DNA from: Chloroflexota bacterium
GTDB taxonomy: Bacteria; Chloroflexota; Anaerolineae; Aggregatilineales; Phototrophicaceae
Length of the DNA stretch: 39,914 bases
Assembly (NCBI GenBank): GCA_009841405.1
Contig: VXLV01000049.1
Coordinates: 1-39,914 of the forward strand
Direction: 5' to 3'
Positions 26,459 through 33,839 of the stretch are shown in pieces; the first letter of the stretch is position 1, and the number at the start of each line of letters is the position of its first letter. Made by a program: the position numbers and the translations under genes. The notes below the pieces were generated by a model. It saw nothing but the letters and a program-made list of their open reading frames with translations. It was not told the DNA's origin and made no database searches.

Positions 26459-27500
26459 GGACGCACTCCAAGTGATGCCGTATACTTTTGGCGATCACAC
26501 GCGCCAATTTAACCGGCACAGCATTACCTATATGGCGACCGACTCCATTAAAGGTAACTTGTTCAGTCGGTCTCGTGAACTGGTACGTCTCTGGAAACGT
26601 CTGTAACAGGGCGGCTTCTCGCAGAGAAATCGCCCTGTCTTGTTCTGGATGCCCAAAGCGCCCGCTCCCATATGCATAGCATTGTGTTGTAATGGTCGGT
26701 GATGGTTCATCCCAACTCATGCGACCGTATACACTCTTGTAAGTTTGACCAGAGTTGCGTCTGTGGCACGCCGCAATCAAGGACTCGTCCCAATCTTGCC
26801 AGCTTCCGCCAGGCTTAGACTGGCGAATACGTTCAAGATTTAGATCTGACAAGTCGCGGACTCGATGCAAAGGATCGGCATCACTGTACTCGCCTGCTTC
26901 CAGAGGTTCCAACATGCCGATTGCATCTCGAACACTAACGTAGGTATCTTGGCTATGCGTTGGCGGAAGCAGTTCAATTGGCGCGAGTCTTGAAGCGAGC
27001 AAAACCAATCGAGATCGATGTTGCGGTATGCCGTAGTCCGGACAGTAAACGTTTCTGCTCCAGACAAAATAGTTCAGGGCTTTGAGTTTCGCAACAAAGC
27101 TCTTGAAAATCCGCCCACCACCAAAGCCTTGAAGTGAGGGTACGTTTTCCATAGAGACTATCTCTGGTTCGAGTTCTTCGATCAGCGCGGCAAAATCGTT
27201 GACGAGTTGCCAGTTTTCAGCGCGGCTACTCTTACCAGTCATATAGTTCGAAAACGGCTGGCAAGGGGCGCAGCCTATCAAGATTTTGTACTTCGTTCCG
27301 TCAGGAAAGAGACCGGCTCTGTCTGATTCATTCAGTTCTTCCACTTTTGCGTTTAGAAATGGCACATTGTTGTTGTGTTCATAAGGAAACTGGCAGGAAG
27401 GGTCGCTGTCGATGCCGAGAACAACATCAAACCCCTCCAAAGTAAAGCCGTGTGTCAGCCCTCCGACACCACAGAACACGTCAACAACTGGGTACGTCAT
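26451..27500 (-). CDS. DNA (cytosine-5-)-methyltransferase
   Basis: A 349-residue C5-cytosine methyltransferase that transfers methyl from S-adenosylmethionine to DNA. All key motifs are present in order: I (DVFCGVGGLTHGF, 7-19), IV (GCAPCQPFS with catalytic Cys80), VI (ENV, 118-120), VIII (QHRSR, 160-164), IX (ISLREAALLQTFP, 291-303) and X (GNAVP, 325-329). The target-recognition region between VIII and IX is about 125 residues. The enzyme is full length and looks active. It is first in a two-gene operon, and its end overlaps the GHKL ATPase start, so the modifying partner is made first, as expected for a restriction-modification pair. Recognition sequence unknown. Composition is AT-rich relative to flanks, indicating transfer. 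Confidence 0.95.
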   Translation of the reverse strand: MTYPVVDVFCGVGGLTHGFTLEGFDVVLGIDSDPSCQFPYEHNNNVPFLNAKVEELNESDRAGLFPDGTKYKILIGCAPCQPFSNYMTGKSSRAENWQLVNDFAALIEELEPEIVSMENVPSLQGFGGGRIFKSFVAKLKALNYFVWSRNVYCPDYGIPQHRSRLVLLASRLAPIELLPPTHSQDTYVSVRDAIGMLEPLEAGEYSDADPLHRVRDLSDLNLERIRQSKPGGSWQDWDESLIAACHRRNSGQTYKSVYGRMSWDEPSPTITTQCYAYGSGRFGHPEQDRAISLREAALLQTFPETYQFTRPTEQVTFNGVGRHIGNAVPVKLARVIAKSIRHHLECVRD

Positions 27501-27535
27501 CGGCGATCCAATTGAAGTAGCATACGATGCAATGC

Positions 27536-27541
27536 ATTATA
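27536..27541 (-). promoter_or_regulatory. Candidate -10 element for the methyltransferase operon
   Basis: On the minus strand this is a perfect TATAAT preceded by TG. The start codon is 36 nt away at 27500. I see no good -35. A nearby imperfect palindrome (ATGCAATGCAT, 27527-27537) overlaps it and might be a regulator site. Confidence 0.4.
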
Positions 27542-27592
27542 CAGTACGATTTCCAGGTGACACATCCGAAACTCGGTCTAAGCTAGAAGCCC

Positions 27593-28576
27593 TCACCCCT
27601 CCATATCAATCACGATTTTGACCGCGCCTTCGTCCTGGATGCGGTGCAGCTCGTAGGCGTCGAAGACGTCCGCGAACTTGAAGGTATGCGTGATCATGCC
27701 GCCGACATCGACCGCGCCGCTGTTGATGTAGTCGAGCGCCTGGCGCGTGCTGGCGTGGCCGGGGTCGTCGATCGTGCCCACCATCGACTTCAGCGTCAGC
27801 GTCTTCCAGAAAGCCTCGAAGATGGGGAAGCCGTCCATCGTGTCGAAGCGCGGCACGCCGAATAGCAGCACAAAGCTGCCCGGCCGCGCGATCGATACCG
27901 CGAGGCGGATGGAGGCGTCTTCGCCGGCCGCTTCGATGACGACATCGGGCAGCTCGCCGCCGTTGATGGCGCGCAGGGCGTCGGCCGCTGGCGTTGAGCC
28001 GTCCGCGTTGTGGATGGTGTGGGTGGCGCCGAAGCGTTGGCTATAGGCCAGGCGGTAGGCTTTGAGGTCGAGCGCGATGATCTTGGCGGCGCCGCCCTGT
28101 TGCAGGGCGAAGTTGAACCAGAGGCCTGCCGAGCCCTGGCCGATGACGGCGACGGTCTTGCCGCGCAGGTCGGGCAGTACGCGGGCGGCGTAAAGCACCG
28201 TGCCGAATTGCTGGGCTTGCACGGAATGCTCCAGCGGCGTGGCCGGGTCCAGCGGCAGCAGGCGGTCGATTGGCGCCAGGTAGTACTCGCACATGGCGCG
28301 GTGGTCGGGCGCGAGGCAGAGCACACGGTCGCCCGGCTGGACGGCGCCGTCGTTAGAAACGGGGTCTATGGCTTCGACCACGCCGACCATTTCGTGCCCG
28401 GTTTCGCCGGTGGCGGTGGGGTAGCGCGCGTCCGGCAGGTGGTGCAAATGGCGGACATCGCTGCCGCAGAGGGACAGACGCAGCGTCCGCACGAGGCCGG
28501 TCCCGGGTTGCAGCTTCGGCTTGGGCGCATCGACAAAGGCGGGCTTTCCGCGGGCGATAATCTGGACGGCTTTCAT
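27593..28576 (-). CDS. Zinc-dependent medium-chain alcohol dehydrogenase family protein
   Basis: A 327-residue MDR-family oxidoreductase. The catalytic zinc ligands are visible as Cys37 (LCGSD) and H61-E62 (GHEMVG). The nucleotide-binding Rossmann domain starts at KTVAVIGQGSAGLWF, near residue 140, with an acidic residue (ALDLKAYR) favouring NAD(H). The four-Cys structural zinc lobe of classic enzymes is missing: where it should be the chain reads VLCLAPDHRAMCEYY. Substrate is unknown; sugar alcohols or hydroxy acids are possible. GGGAGAA lies about 10 nt before the ATG at 28576. It is a single gene upstream of the methyltransferase on the same strand, separated by 92 nt and a composition change. 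Confidence 0.88.
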   Translation of the reverse strand: MKAVQIIARGKPAFVDAPKPKLQPGTGLVRTLRLSLCGSDVRHLHHLPDARYPTATGETGHEMVGVVEAIDPVSNDGAVQPGDRVLCLAPDHRAMCEYYLAPIDRLLPLDPATPLEHSVQAQQFGTVLYAARVLPDLRGKTVAVIGQGSAGLWFNFALQQGGAAKIIALDLKAYRLAYSQRFGATHTIHNADGSTPAADALRAINGGELPDVVIEAAGEDASIRLAVSIARPGSFVLLFGVPRFDTMDGFPIFEAFWKTLTLKSMVGTIDDPGHASTRQALDYINSGAVDVGGMITHTFKFADVFDAYELHRIQDEGAVKIVIDMEG

Positions 28577-28671
28577 TGGCAGTATTCTCCCTGTTGGCGC
28601 TGGCGCAATGGCGTCCAGTATAGCAGTTTCGCCCTCTGCTGTTGACGACTGATTTGGGTTAGAATGGCGGC

Positions 28672-29127
28672 ATGAAACGCTTTGCGCGGGGAGCGCTCGG
28701 CCTCTGCTTGCTGCTGATGTTCGCGGCGTGTTCCAGCGCGCCGGCGCTGCCGCCGACGCCGACGCTAGTGCTGCGCCTGACGCCTGAGCGGCCGGCTAGG
28801 CCAACGCCGCTGCCCACTTTGGGGCCGCTGCCGACGCTGACGCCGCATGTCTTCTGCGAGGGCGCGGACGAGTCTTTCCTGATCGTCGGCGAGCGCGGGC
28901 GGGTGACGCTGAACGAAGACGGCCGCTGGCTGAACTTGCGGGCGGGGCCGGGCACGGAGAACGAAGTCATCGCGCAGCTGGCGCCGCTGGAAGATTTTCT
29001 GGTGCTGGGGGGCGTGGTCTGCGCCGGGCCTTATGCCTGGTACCAGATTGATTATCGCGGCACCGTCGGATGGATCGCCGAGGGCTTCGAGGGGCAGTAT
29101 TTCGCTGAGCCGTGGCTGCCGGGGTAG
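28672..29127 (+). CDS. SH3-domain lipoprotein
   Basis: A 151-residue predicted lipoprotein. The signal peptide ends in the lipobox-like LMFAAC with Cys20 as the lipid anchor. A Pro/Thr-rich linker (about 25-58) of the sort common in Anaerolineae surface proteins follows. The C-terminal bacterial SH3 (SH3b) domain has the hallmark RWLNLRAGPGTEN, then YAWYQIDYRGTVGWIAEG. Such domains bind peptidoglycan or other wall polymers. A TAGAAT hexamer ends six nt before the ATG, so the mRNA might be nearly leaderless; the TTGACG before it is only 12 nt away, too close for a normal sigma-70 promoter. Confidence 0.8.
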   Translation: MKRFARGALGLCLLLMFAACSSAPALPPTPTLVLRLTPERPARPTPLPTLGPLPTLTPHVFCEGADESFLIVGERGRVTLNEDGRWLNLRAGPGTENEVIAQLAPLEDFLVLGGVVCAGPYAWYQIDYRGTVGWIAEGFEGQYFAEPWLPG

Positions 29128-29227
29128 ATGCTACGAGAGCGGATGGTCTACATTATGTTAGAGAATTTTCTGTTCAAGCGAGGAGTAGTGACGTATTCGG
29201 TCGGCGTTGTGGCATAAAGCAGCTTCC

Positions 29228-29256
29228 TTGACTTTTCTCATGAATGAAACAATAAT
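29228..29256 (+). promoter_or_regulatory. Sigma-70-like promoter of the small coiled-coil gene
   Basis: TTGACT at 29228-29233 and AATAAT at 29251-29256 are separated by exactly 17 nt, a close match to the consensus. The ATG follows at 29291. Confidence 0.6.
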
Positions 29257-29290
29257 TTGATGACAGATTTTTGGACTGCGAGATTACGAC

Positions 29291-29608
29291 ATGGCTGAAT
29301 CAAACGGCAACCACGAACGGCGAATTTCGACTATTGAAGGCGAAATGAAATCCGTTGCTACCAAAGCTGACCTGGCAGAATTGAAACACGACCTGATGCA
29401 GTCGTTTCAATCTGCGATAAAAGACCAGACGACTGAGTTGCAAGCTTCGCTAGACAAGCAACAGGCTTCGCTAGACAAGCAAAGTGACCAGATCGGAGAC
29501 TTACAGACTAAAGAGAGTCGTCTGAGAGGAATCGGCGATACGTTGCGAGTAATTGCTCCTTTTGTCGTAAGTATTGTAGCGGTAGTCGTCGCACTTGCGA
29601 GTCGATGA
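29291..29608 (+). CDS. Small coiled-coil protein with C-terminal membrane anchor
   Basis: A 105-residue protein of unknown function. Residues 10-78 are charged and heptad-like, predicting a long coiled coil. They include a sevenfold-spaced repeat ASLDKQQASLDKQ encoded by two 21-nt tandem units (29444-29485). Residues 84-103 (TLRVIAPFVVSIVAVVVAL) form a single membrane segment, leaving only a few residues after it, so this is a tail-anchored protein with its coil in the cytoplasm. It has a good promoter of its own and lies in a slightly AT-richer stretch. Similar small proteins occur in phages and as DUF1640-like or haemolysin XhlA-like products; I cannot choose between them. Confidence 0.65.
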   Translation: MAESNGNHERRISTIEGEMKSVATKADLAELKHDLMQSFQSAIKDQTTELQASLDKQQASLDKQSDQIGDLQTKESRLRGIGDTLRVIAPFVVSIVAVVVALASR

Positions 29609-29883
29609 CTTGGTAGCCGAGCTCTGCCTATTTCTAACACATCATCCATTGCTTATGTCTCTGGCTCGGTTCGACAGAGTAGAGCTTCAAACCGTCGGCG
29701 ACAGATGAATTGAATATCAATTACTGCGATTTGCAGCAGGCGCCTCGCCGGCGCAGGCCGCGCTTCCTTTGGTTGCGTCAACGCGACTCGGGCTCATATT
29801 TCGAACTTTATCAAGTCTTCAATACTGTGATAAAACAGGGGAGTTACGATTAGACCATGCGTGGCGCAACGCAAGGACGGGGC

Positions 29884-31875
29884 ATGAGCGAGCAACACAC
29901 TTTTCAAGCGGAAACCCAGCAGCTGCTGAACATCCTGATTCACTCGCTGTACACGGAGAAAGAAATCTTCCTGCGCGAGCTGATATCGAATGCCTCGGAC
30001 GCGCTGAACCGGCTCCAATTCGAGATGCTGACCAATGACGCTGTGCAAGACGCGCAGGCCGAGCTGGAAATCCGCATCGAGGTGGACGAAGACGCCAACA
30101 CGCTGACCATCAGCGACAGCGGCATCGGCATGAATCGCGAGGAAATCGTGGCCGGCCTGGGCACCATCGCCAAGTCGGGCGCCAGAGCCTTCATCGAAGC
30201 GATGCAAGAAAAACCGGAGAGCGCCGCCGATATCATCGGGCAATTCGGCGTCGGCTTCTATTCGGCGTTCATGGTGGCCAAGCAGGTCGATGTCGTTTCG
30301 CGCTCGTATCGGCCCGAGGACGAAGCGGTCAAGTGGTCGGCCACCGGCGGCGTCAGCTACACGCTTGAAGCGGCCGAGAAAGAGACGCGCGGTACGTCTG
30401 TTGTGCTGCACCTGAAAGATGACGAGAAGGAGTTCGCGCGCGAGTTCCGCCTCAAGGACATCATCCGGCGGCATTCGGATTATGTCGCGTTTCCGATTCG
30501 CGTTGGCGATGACGACGAGCCGACCAACAAGCAGCAGGCGATCTGGCGGCGCAGCCCCAGCGAGGTCGAGGACGAAGAATACGACAGCTTCTACAAAATG
30601 CTGACGATGGATTTCGCCGGCGCCGGGCATCACATCCACATGCGCGCCGATGTGCCCATGCAGTTTTACGCGTTGCTCTACTTGCCGGGCAGCGCCGAGC
30701 AGAATATGTTTAGCCCGCGCAATGAACCCGGCTTGAAGCTTTATGCGCGCAAAGTGCTGATCGAAGAGTACAACCGCGAACTGCTGCCGGAATATCTGAG
30801 CTTCGTGCAGGGCGTGGTCGATAGCGAAGATCTGCCGCTGAGCGTCAGCCGCGAGAGCATCCAGGCCACGCGCGTCATGGCCAGCCTGAAGAAGACCGTG
30901 ACCCGCCGCGTGCTCAACGAGCTCAAGCGCATGGCAAAGAACGACCGCGACAAATACCTGAAGTTCTTCCGGGAATTTGGCGCCTTTCTCAAGCAGGGCC
31001 TGGTCATCGAGCATGACGACCGGGGCGATCTGGAGCCGCTGCTCTTCTTCCAGACGACGCACGATGACGATCCCAGCCAGTATTATTCGCTGGACGAGGT
31101 CGTCGAGCGCCTGTCGGAGAATCAAGAAGACATTTATTACATAATCGCCGATGACTACGGCAGCGGCGCGCGCAGCCCGCATCTGGACGTTTTCCGCCAG
31201 CGCGGCATTGAAGTGCTCTACTTCACGCATCCGGTTGACGCCATGCTGCCGATGGGCTTGACCGAATTCAAGGGGCACAAGCTGGTCAGCGTCGATTCGG
31301 CTGAGCTGGACCTGGACGAAGTCGGGCAGGTAGAGGCTGAAGCCGAGGCGCCGGACGCGCCGTTGGCCAGCGACTCCTTCGCCGTTTTGCAAGCGCGGGT
31401 CAAGGCGCGGCTGGGCGAGCGGGTCAGCGATGTGCGCGCAAGCAAGACCCTGGTCGGCAGCCCGGCGCGCCTGGTCAGCGAAGACGAGAGCGGGAGCCGC
31501 TATATGTATCGCATCAATCGTTTGCTGGACAAAGACTACGAGCTGCCAGTCAAGGCGCTGGAGCTGAATCCGCGCCATCCGCTGATGCACAATCTGAGCG
31601 GACTCATCAGCGACGGGGGCGACCCGAGTCTGATCGACGCCGTGGTCGAGCAAGTTTTCGAGACGGCGCTGCTGCAAGACGGCATCCATCCCGATCCCTC
31701 GAGCATGGCGGCGCGCCTGACCCTGCTGATGCAAGCCGCCACCGGCTCGGCCAGCGCTGACCTTGCCTTCGCGGAAGTCAGGACCGTCATCAGCGAGCCG
31801 GCGGTGGACGACGTGCCGCAGATTGACTTGAGCGATATTGAAATCGAGGATGACGAGAGTTCAACCCCCCTCTAA
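29884..31875 (+). CDS. htpG: Molecular chaperone HtpG (Hsp90)
   Basis: A 663-residue cytosolic ATP-driven chaperone. The GHKL motifs are RELISNASDAL (Asn36, Asp39), SDSGIGM (Asp78) and GQFGVGFYSAFM (from Gly119). The middle domain (about 225-470) has the conserved YLPEYLSFVQGVVDSEDLPLS region with SRESIQ. The C-terminal dimerisation domain is present and the tail is acidic. The start at 29884 is chosen since MSEQHTFQAETQQLL is the family's usual beginning; an upstream ATG at 29857 adds nine atypical residues. No CIRCE element (GAGTGC/GCACTC dyad) is seen. It stands alone, with C/G-rich repeats downstream. Confidence 0.97.
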   Translation: MSEQHTFQAETQQLLNILIHSLYTEKEIFLRELISNASDALNRLQFEMLTNDAVQDAQAELEIRIEVDEDANTLTISDSGIGMNREEIVAGLGTIAKSGARAFIEAMQEKPESAADIIGQFGVGFYSAFMVAKQVDVVSRSYRPEDEAVKWSATGGVSYTLEAAEKETRGTSVVLHLKDDEKEFAREFRLKDIIRRHSDYVAFPIRVGDDDEPTNKQQAIWRRSPSEVEDEEYDSFYKMLTMDFAGAGHHIHMRADVPMQFYALLYLPGSAEQNMFSPRNEPGLKLYARKVLIEEYNRELLPEYLSFVQGVVDSEDLPLSVSRESIQATRVMASLKKTVTRRVLNELKRMAKNDRDKYLKFFREFGAFLKQGLVIEHDDRGDLEPLLFFQTTHDDDPSQYYSLDEVVERLSENQEDIYYIIADDYGSGARSPHLDVFRQRGIEVLYFTHPVDAMLPMGLTEFKGHKLVSVDSAELDLDEVGQVEAEAEAPDAPLASDSFAVLQARVKARLGERVSDVRASKTLVGSPARLVSEDESGSRYMYRINRLLDKDYELPVKALELNPRHPLMHNLSGLISDGGDPSLIDAVVEQVFETALLQDGIHPDPSSMAARLTLLMQAATGSASADLAFAEVRTVISEPAVDDVPQIDLSDIEIEDDESSTPL

Positions 31876-31902
31876 ATCTTCCCCCATTGCAATGGAGGGA
31901 GA
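31865..31902. repeat. C/G-rich palindromic repeat at the htpG 3' end
   Basis: CCCCCATTGCAATGGAGGG forms the main palindrome. It overlaps the last codons and stop of htpG and begins a composite repeat that continues to 32037. Confidence 0.55.
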
Positions 31903-31934
31903 CTTGTGTCGCCGGCGGCAGCGGATAAGGACAC

Positions 31935-31993
31935 TGTAGACAAACGCGCGGCAAAGGCTACCGCCCACGCAGAATACCTTGCGTCGCACGGTG
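31935..31993 (-). repeat. Conserved tail of the C/G-rich repeat, copy B (inverted)
   Basis: The reverse complement begins CACCGTGCGACGCAAGG and ends TTTGCCGCGCGTTTGTCTACA. It matches 23142-23197 closely. As in copy A, it adjoins a CCCTCCC palindrome on its 5' side (here 31998-32037 on the plus strand). Confidence 0.6.
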
Positions 31994-31997
31994 TTTG

Positions 31998-32037
31998 CTC
32001 CCCTCCCTGACTCGTCGGGGAGGGGCCGGGGGTGGGG
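31998..32037. repeat. C/G-rich palindromic repeat (CCCTCCC family)
   Basis: CTCCCCTCCCTGA and GGGGAGGGGCCGGGGGTGGGG form the palindrome. It ends directly at a TAAAAT (32038-32043) that could serve as a -10 for the following DUF1801 gene. Confidence 0.7.
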
Positions 32038-32078
32038 TAAAATGCCCGCAAACGGAAACACCAGCGAAAGGAAATGAC

Positions 32079-32507
32079 ATGGCGCAGAACAAAACCCAGC
32101 GCAACGACGGCGATGTGATGGCTTATCTTGAGTCGGTGCAGCACAAACGCCGGCGCGAAGACTCGCTGGTCGTGAAAGCGCTGATGGAAGAGGTCACGGG
32201 CGAGCCGGCCGAGATGTGGGGCAGCAGCATTGTCGGCTTCGGCAGCTATCATTACCGCTACAAGAGCGGGCGCGAGGGCGAATTCATGCTGACCGGTTTC
32301 GCGCCGCGGAAGCAAGCGCTGACGCTATACATCATGGGCGGGCACGAACGCCACGAGGCACTGTTTGGCAAGCTTGGCAAGCACCGCACAGGCAGCAGCT
32401 GCCTCTACATCAACAAGCTGGACGATGTCGACCTGGCCGTCTTGCGCGAGATTATCGCAAAGTCTGTGGCCTATATGCGGGGCGCCGATCACATCGCCGG
32501 CGAATGA
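32079..32507 (+). CDS. DUF1801 domain protein
   Basis: A 142-residue cytoplasmic protein of the DUF1801 (YdhG-like) family. The core runs from VMAYLESVQHKRRREDSLVVKALMEEVTGEP through MWGSSIVGFGSYHYRY and GEFMLTGFAPRKQALTLYIM to the CLYINKLDDVDLAVLREII segment. The fold resembles frataxin/YjbR-type alpha-beta sandwiches. The biochemical role is unknown. AAAGGA lies shortly before the ATG at 32079. A longer in-frame start at 31995 runs through the C/G-rich repeat and is rejected. Confidence 0.85.
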   Translation: MAQNKTQRNDGDVMAYLESVQHKRRREDSLVVKALMEEVTGEPAEMWGSSIVGFGSYHYRYKSGREGEFMLTGFAPRKQALTLYIMGGHERHEALFGKLGKHRTGSSCLYINKLDDVDLAVLREIIAKSVAYMRGADHIAGE

Positions 32508-32581
32508 GCGGGCGCAGCAACGGAGGGTCGCGCGCCTGCGTATAAAACTACAGAACCATCCGCGAAGCGGGCCATTCGGTG

Positions 32582-32587
32582 TATAAT
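32582..32587 (+). promoter_or_regulatory. Candidate -10 element
   Basis: A perfect TATAAT 39 nt before the start of the 177-residue unknown protein. No clear -35 at the expected spacing, so activity is uncertain. Confidence 0.4.
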
Positions 32588-32625
32588 CAGCGGCGAAAGC
32601 GAAGTACAGACTTGGGTCTGATGCG

Positions 32626-33159
32626 ATGGATGGATTGAAGATTCTCGGTCAAATCGGCAAAGGCATTGTCAAGACGGTGGAAATCATCGGCAAGGGCATC
32701 GGTTTGACTGGACAAGCGCTTAGTGACGGCTCAGTTGCGGTGAGGACAGCCATGCCAGTGACGGAAGTAACCTCGGTATTCAATACGACCGACGAGACGA
32801 TCAAGTTCATCAACCAGGAATCCCCGCGCGATACCAAAGAGATTTTGCCGCAGAGCGCGGTGTCGATGAAGACGCCCAAGACGGACGGCGCCTGGGTGCC
32901 CTGGTTTCACCCGCCGCGTTTCTCGCCCTTCAGCCGCCGGCGCATGGAAATCGTGGTTGACGATGTCGCCGTCATCTATATGTGGCAGCGCGATGACCAC
33001 ATCTACTGGTGCAACCGGCTCGATAGCCAGGGCAACCCGGCCAAGGCTTACGAGGTGCCGGGCATCTCGCATGTTGGGGGCAAGCGCATGCTGGTGGTGC
33101 GCAACGATCCCGAGAACGGCTACAGCGCCTTCCTCAGCGAGAGTGTGGAGGACAAGTAG
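32626..33159 (+). CDS. Hypothetical protein, 177 residues
   Basis: I do not recognise this protein. The N-terminal 35 residues are a Gly- and Lys-containing amphipathic stretch (LGQIGKGIVKTVEIIGKGIG) that could lie on a membrane. The remainder looks beta-rich: VTSVFNTTDETIKFINQ, then WVPWFHPPRFSPFSRRRMEIVVDDVAVIYMWQRDDHIYWCN, ending in GKRMLVVRNDPENGYSAFLSE. There are no Cys motifs or signal peptide. Codon use matches the surrounding genome, and a TATAAT lies upstream, so it is probably a real gene. It is not in an obvious operon. Confidence 0.6.
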   Translation: MDGLKILGQIGKGIVKTVEIIGKGIGLTGQALSDGSVAVRTAMPVTEVTSVFNTTDETIKFINQESPRDTKEILPQSAVSMKTPKTDGAWVPWFHPPRFSPFSRRRMEIVVDDVAVIYMWQRDDHIYWCNRLDSQGNPAKAYEVPGISHVGGKRMLVVRNDPENGYSAFLSESVEDK

Positions 33160-33165
33160 GGCATT

Positions 33166-33233
33166 CCTTCCCCATCCCCCGGCCCTTTCTCACCATCTTT
33201 ATGGTGAGCATCCAGCAAGTTAGGGAAGGGGAG
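33166..33233. repeat. C/G-rich palindromic repeat with internal hairpin
   Basis: CCTTCCCCATCCCCCGG at the left and TTAGGGAAGGGGAG at the right form the outer arms. Inside, CTCACCAT and ATGGTGAG make a further perfect hairpin. It lies between the unknown protein and the first VOC gene. Confidence 0.6.
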
Positions 33234-33295
33234 CGACGTTAGCCGGGTTGATGTTTTCGCAACCGAGTTGAAGCTACGGAGACACTGGGAAAATA

Positions 33296-33682
33296 ATGAT
33301 CACGAGTATCGCAACCGTGACGGTCTTCGTTGAAGACCAGGAGCGCGCCAAAGCCTTCTACACGGAGAAGCTCGGATTCGCGCTTATCAACGATGCCGAG
33401 ATGTTCCCCGGCTCGGGCATGCGCTGGATCACGGTGGCGCCGCCCGGCTGCGCGACTGAGCTGTCGCTATTCCCGATGGGCGAGCAGTGGGAGCATTACC
33501 GCGCGGCAATGGGCAAGCCGCAGTGCTTCACCTTGCATTGCGACGACCTCATGGCGACTTATCAGGAGTTGAGCGAGAAGGGCGTGCAATTTTTGGGCGA
33601 GCCGCAAGTCCAGCCCTGGGGCAGCTTCGCCGTGCTGGTGGATTCCGAAGGCAACCAGATTGTGCTGGGGCAGCCGTCATAG
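33296..33682 (+). CDS. VOC-family protein (glyoxalase/bleomycin resistance fold), copy 1
   Basis: A 128-residue protein with the two paired beta-alpha-beta-beta-beta units of the vicinal oxygen chelate fold. Unit one starts TVTVFVEDQERAKAFYTEKLGF; unit two starts FTLHCDDLMATYQELSEKGV and ends VLVDSEGNQIVL. Members include metal-dependent isomerases, dioxygenases and antibiotic-binding proteins, so the function is unassigned. A paralogue follows after a REP pair at 33722-33809. Confidence 0.88.
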   Translation: MITSIATVTVFVEDQERAKAFYTEKLGFALINDAEMFPGSGMRWITVAPPGCATELSLFPMGEQWEHYRAAMGKPQCFTLHCDDLMATYQELSEKGVQFLGEPQVQPWGSFAVLVDSEGNQIVLGQPS

Positions 33683-33721
33683 GCGGCCATCGCGGCGGCG
33701 GCAACCATGCCGCCTGAATGC

Positions 33722-33809
33722 GGGCGAGCCAATGGCTCGCCCCTACGGACAACAGGATTATACGGACATCAGGACTATCGCTGGCGGGCGACCCAATGAG
33801 TCGCCCCAA
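33722..33809. repeat. Two REP-like palindromes in the same orientation
   Basis: GGGCGAGCCAATGGCTCGCCCCTA at 33722-33745 is followed by a second copy (GGGCGACCC to GTCGCCCC) at 33786-33809. Unlike the REPIN-like units elsewhere these two are in direct order, so one half may have been inverted or inserted independently. Confidence 0.65.
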
Positions 33810-33839
33810 CGACGTGAATCAACATGGGGAGAATAAACC

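Noticed and set aside
29640..29883. CIRCE or other heat-shock operator upstream of htpG
   Set aside because: No GCACTC/GAGTGC dyad is present, and the best -35/-10 candidates match only about half the consensus.
29794..31734. 646-residue minus-strand ORF opposite htpG
   Set aside because: Mirror frame of HtpG with no family signature.
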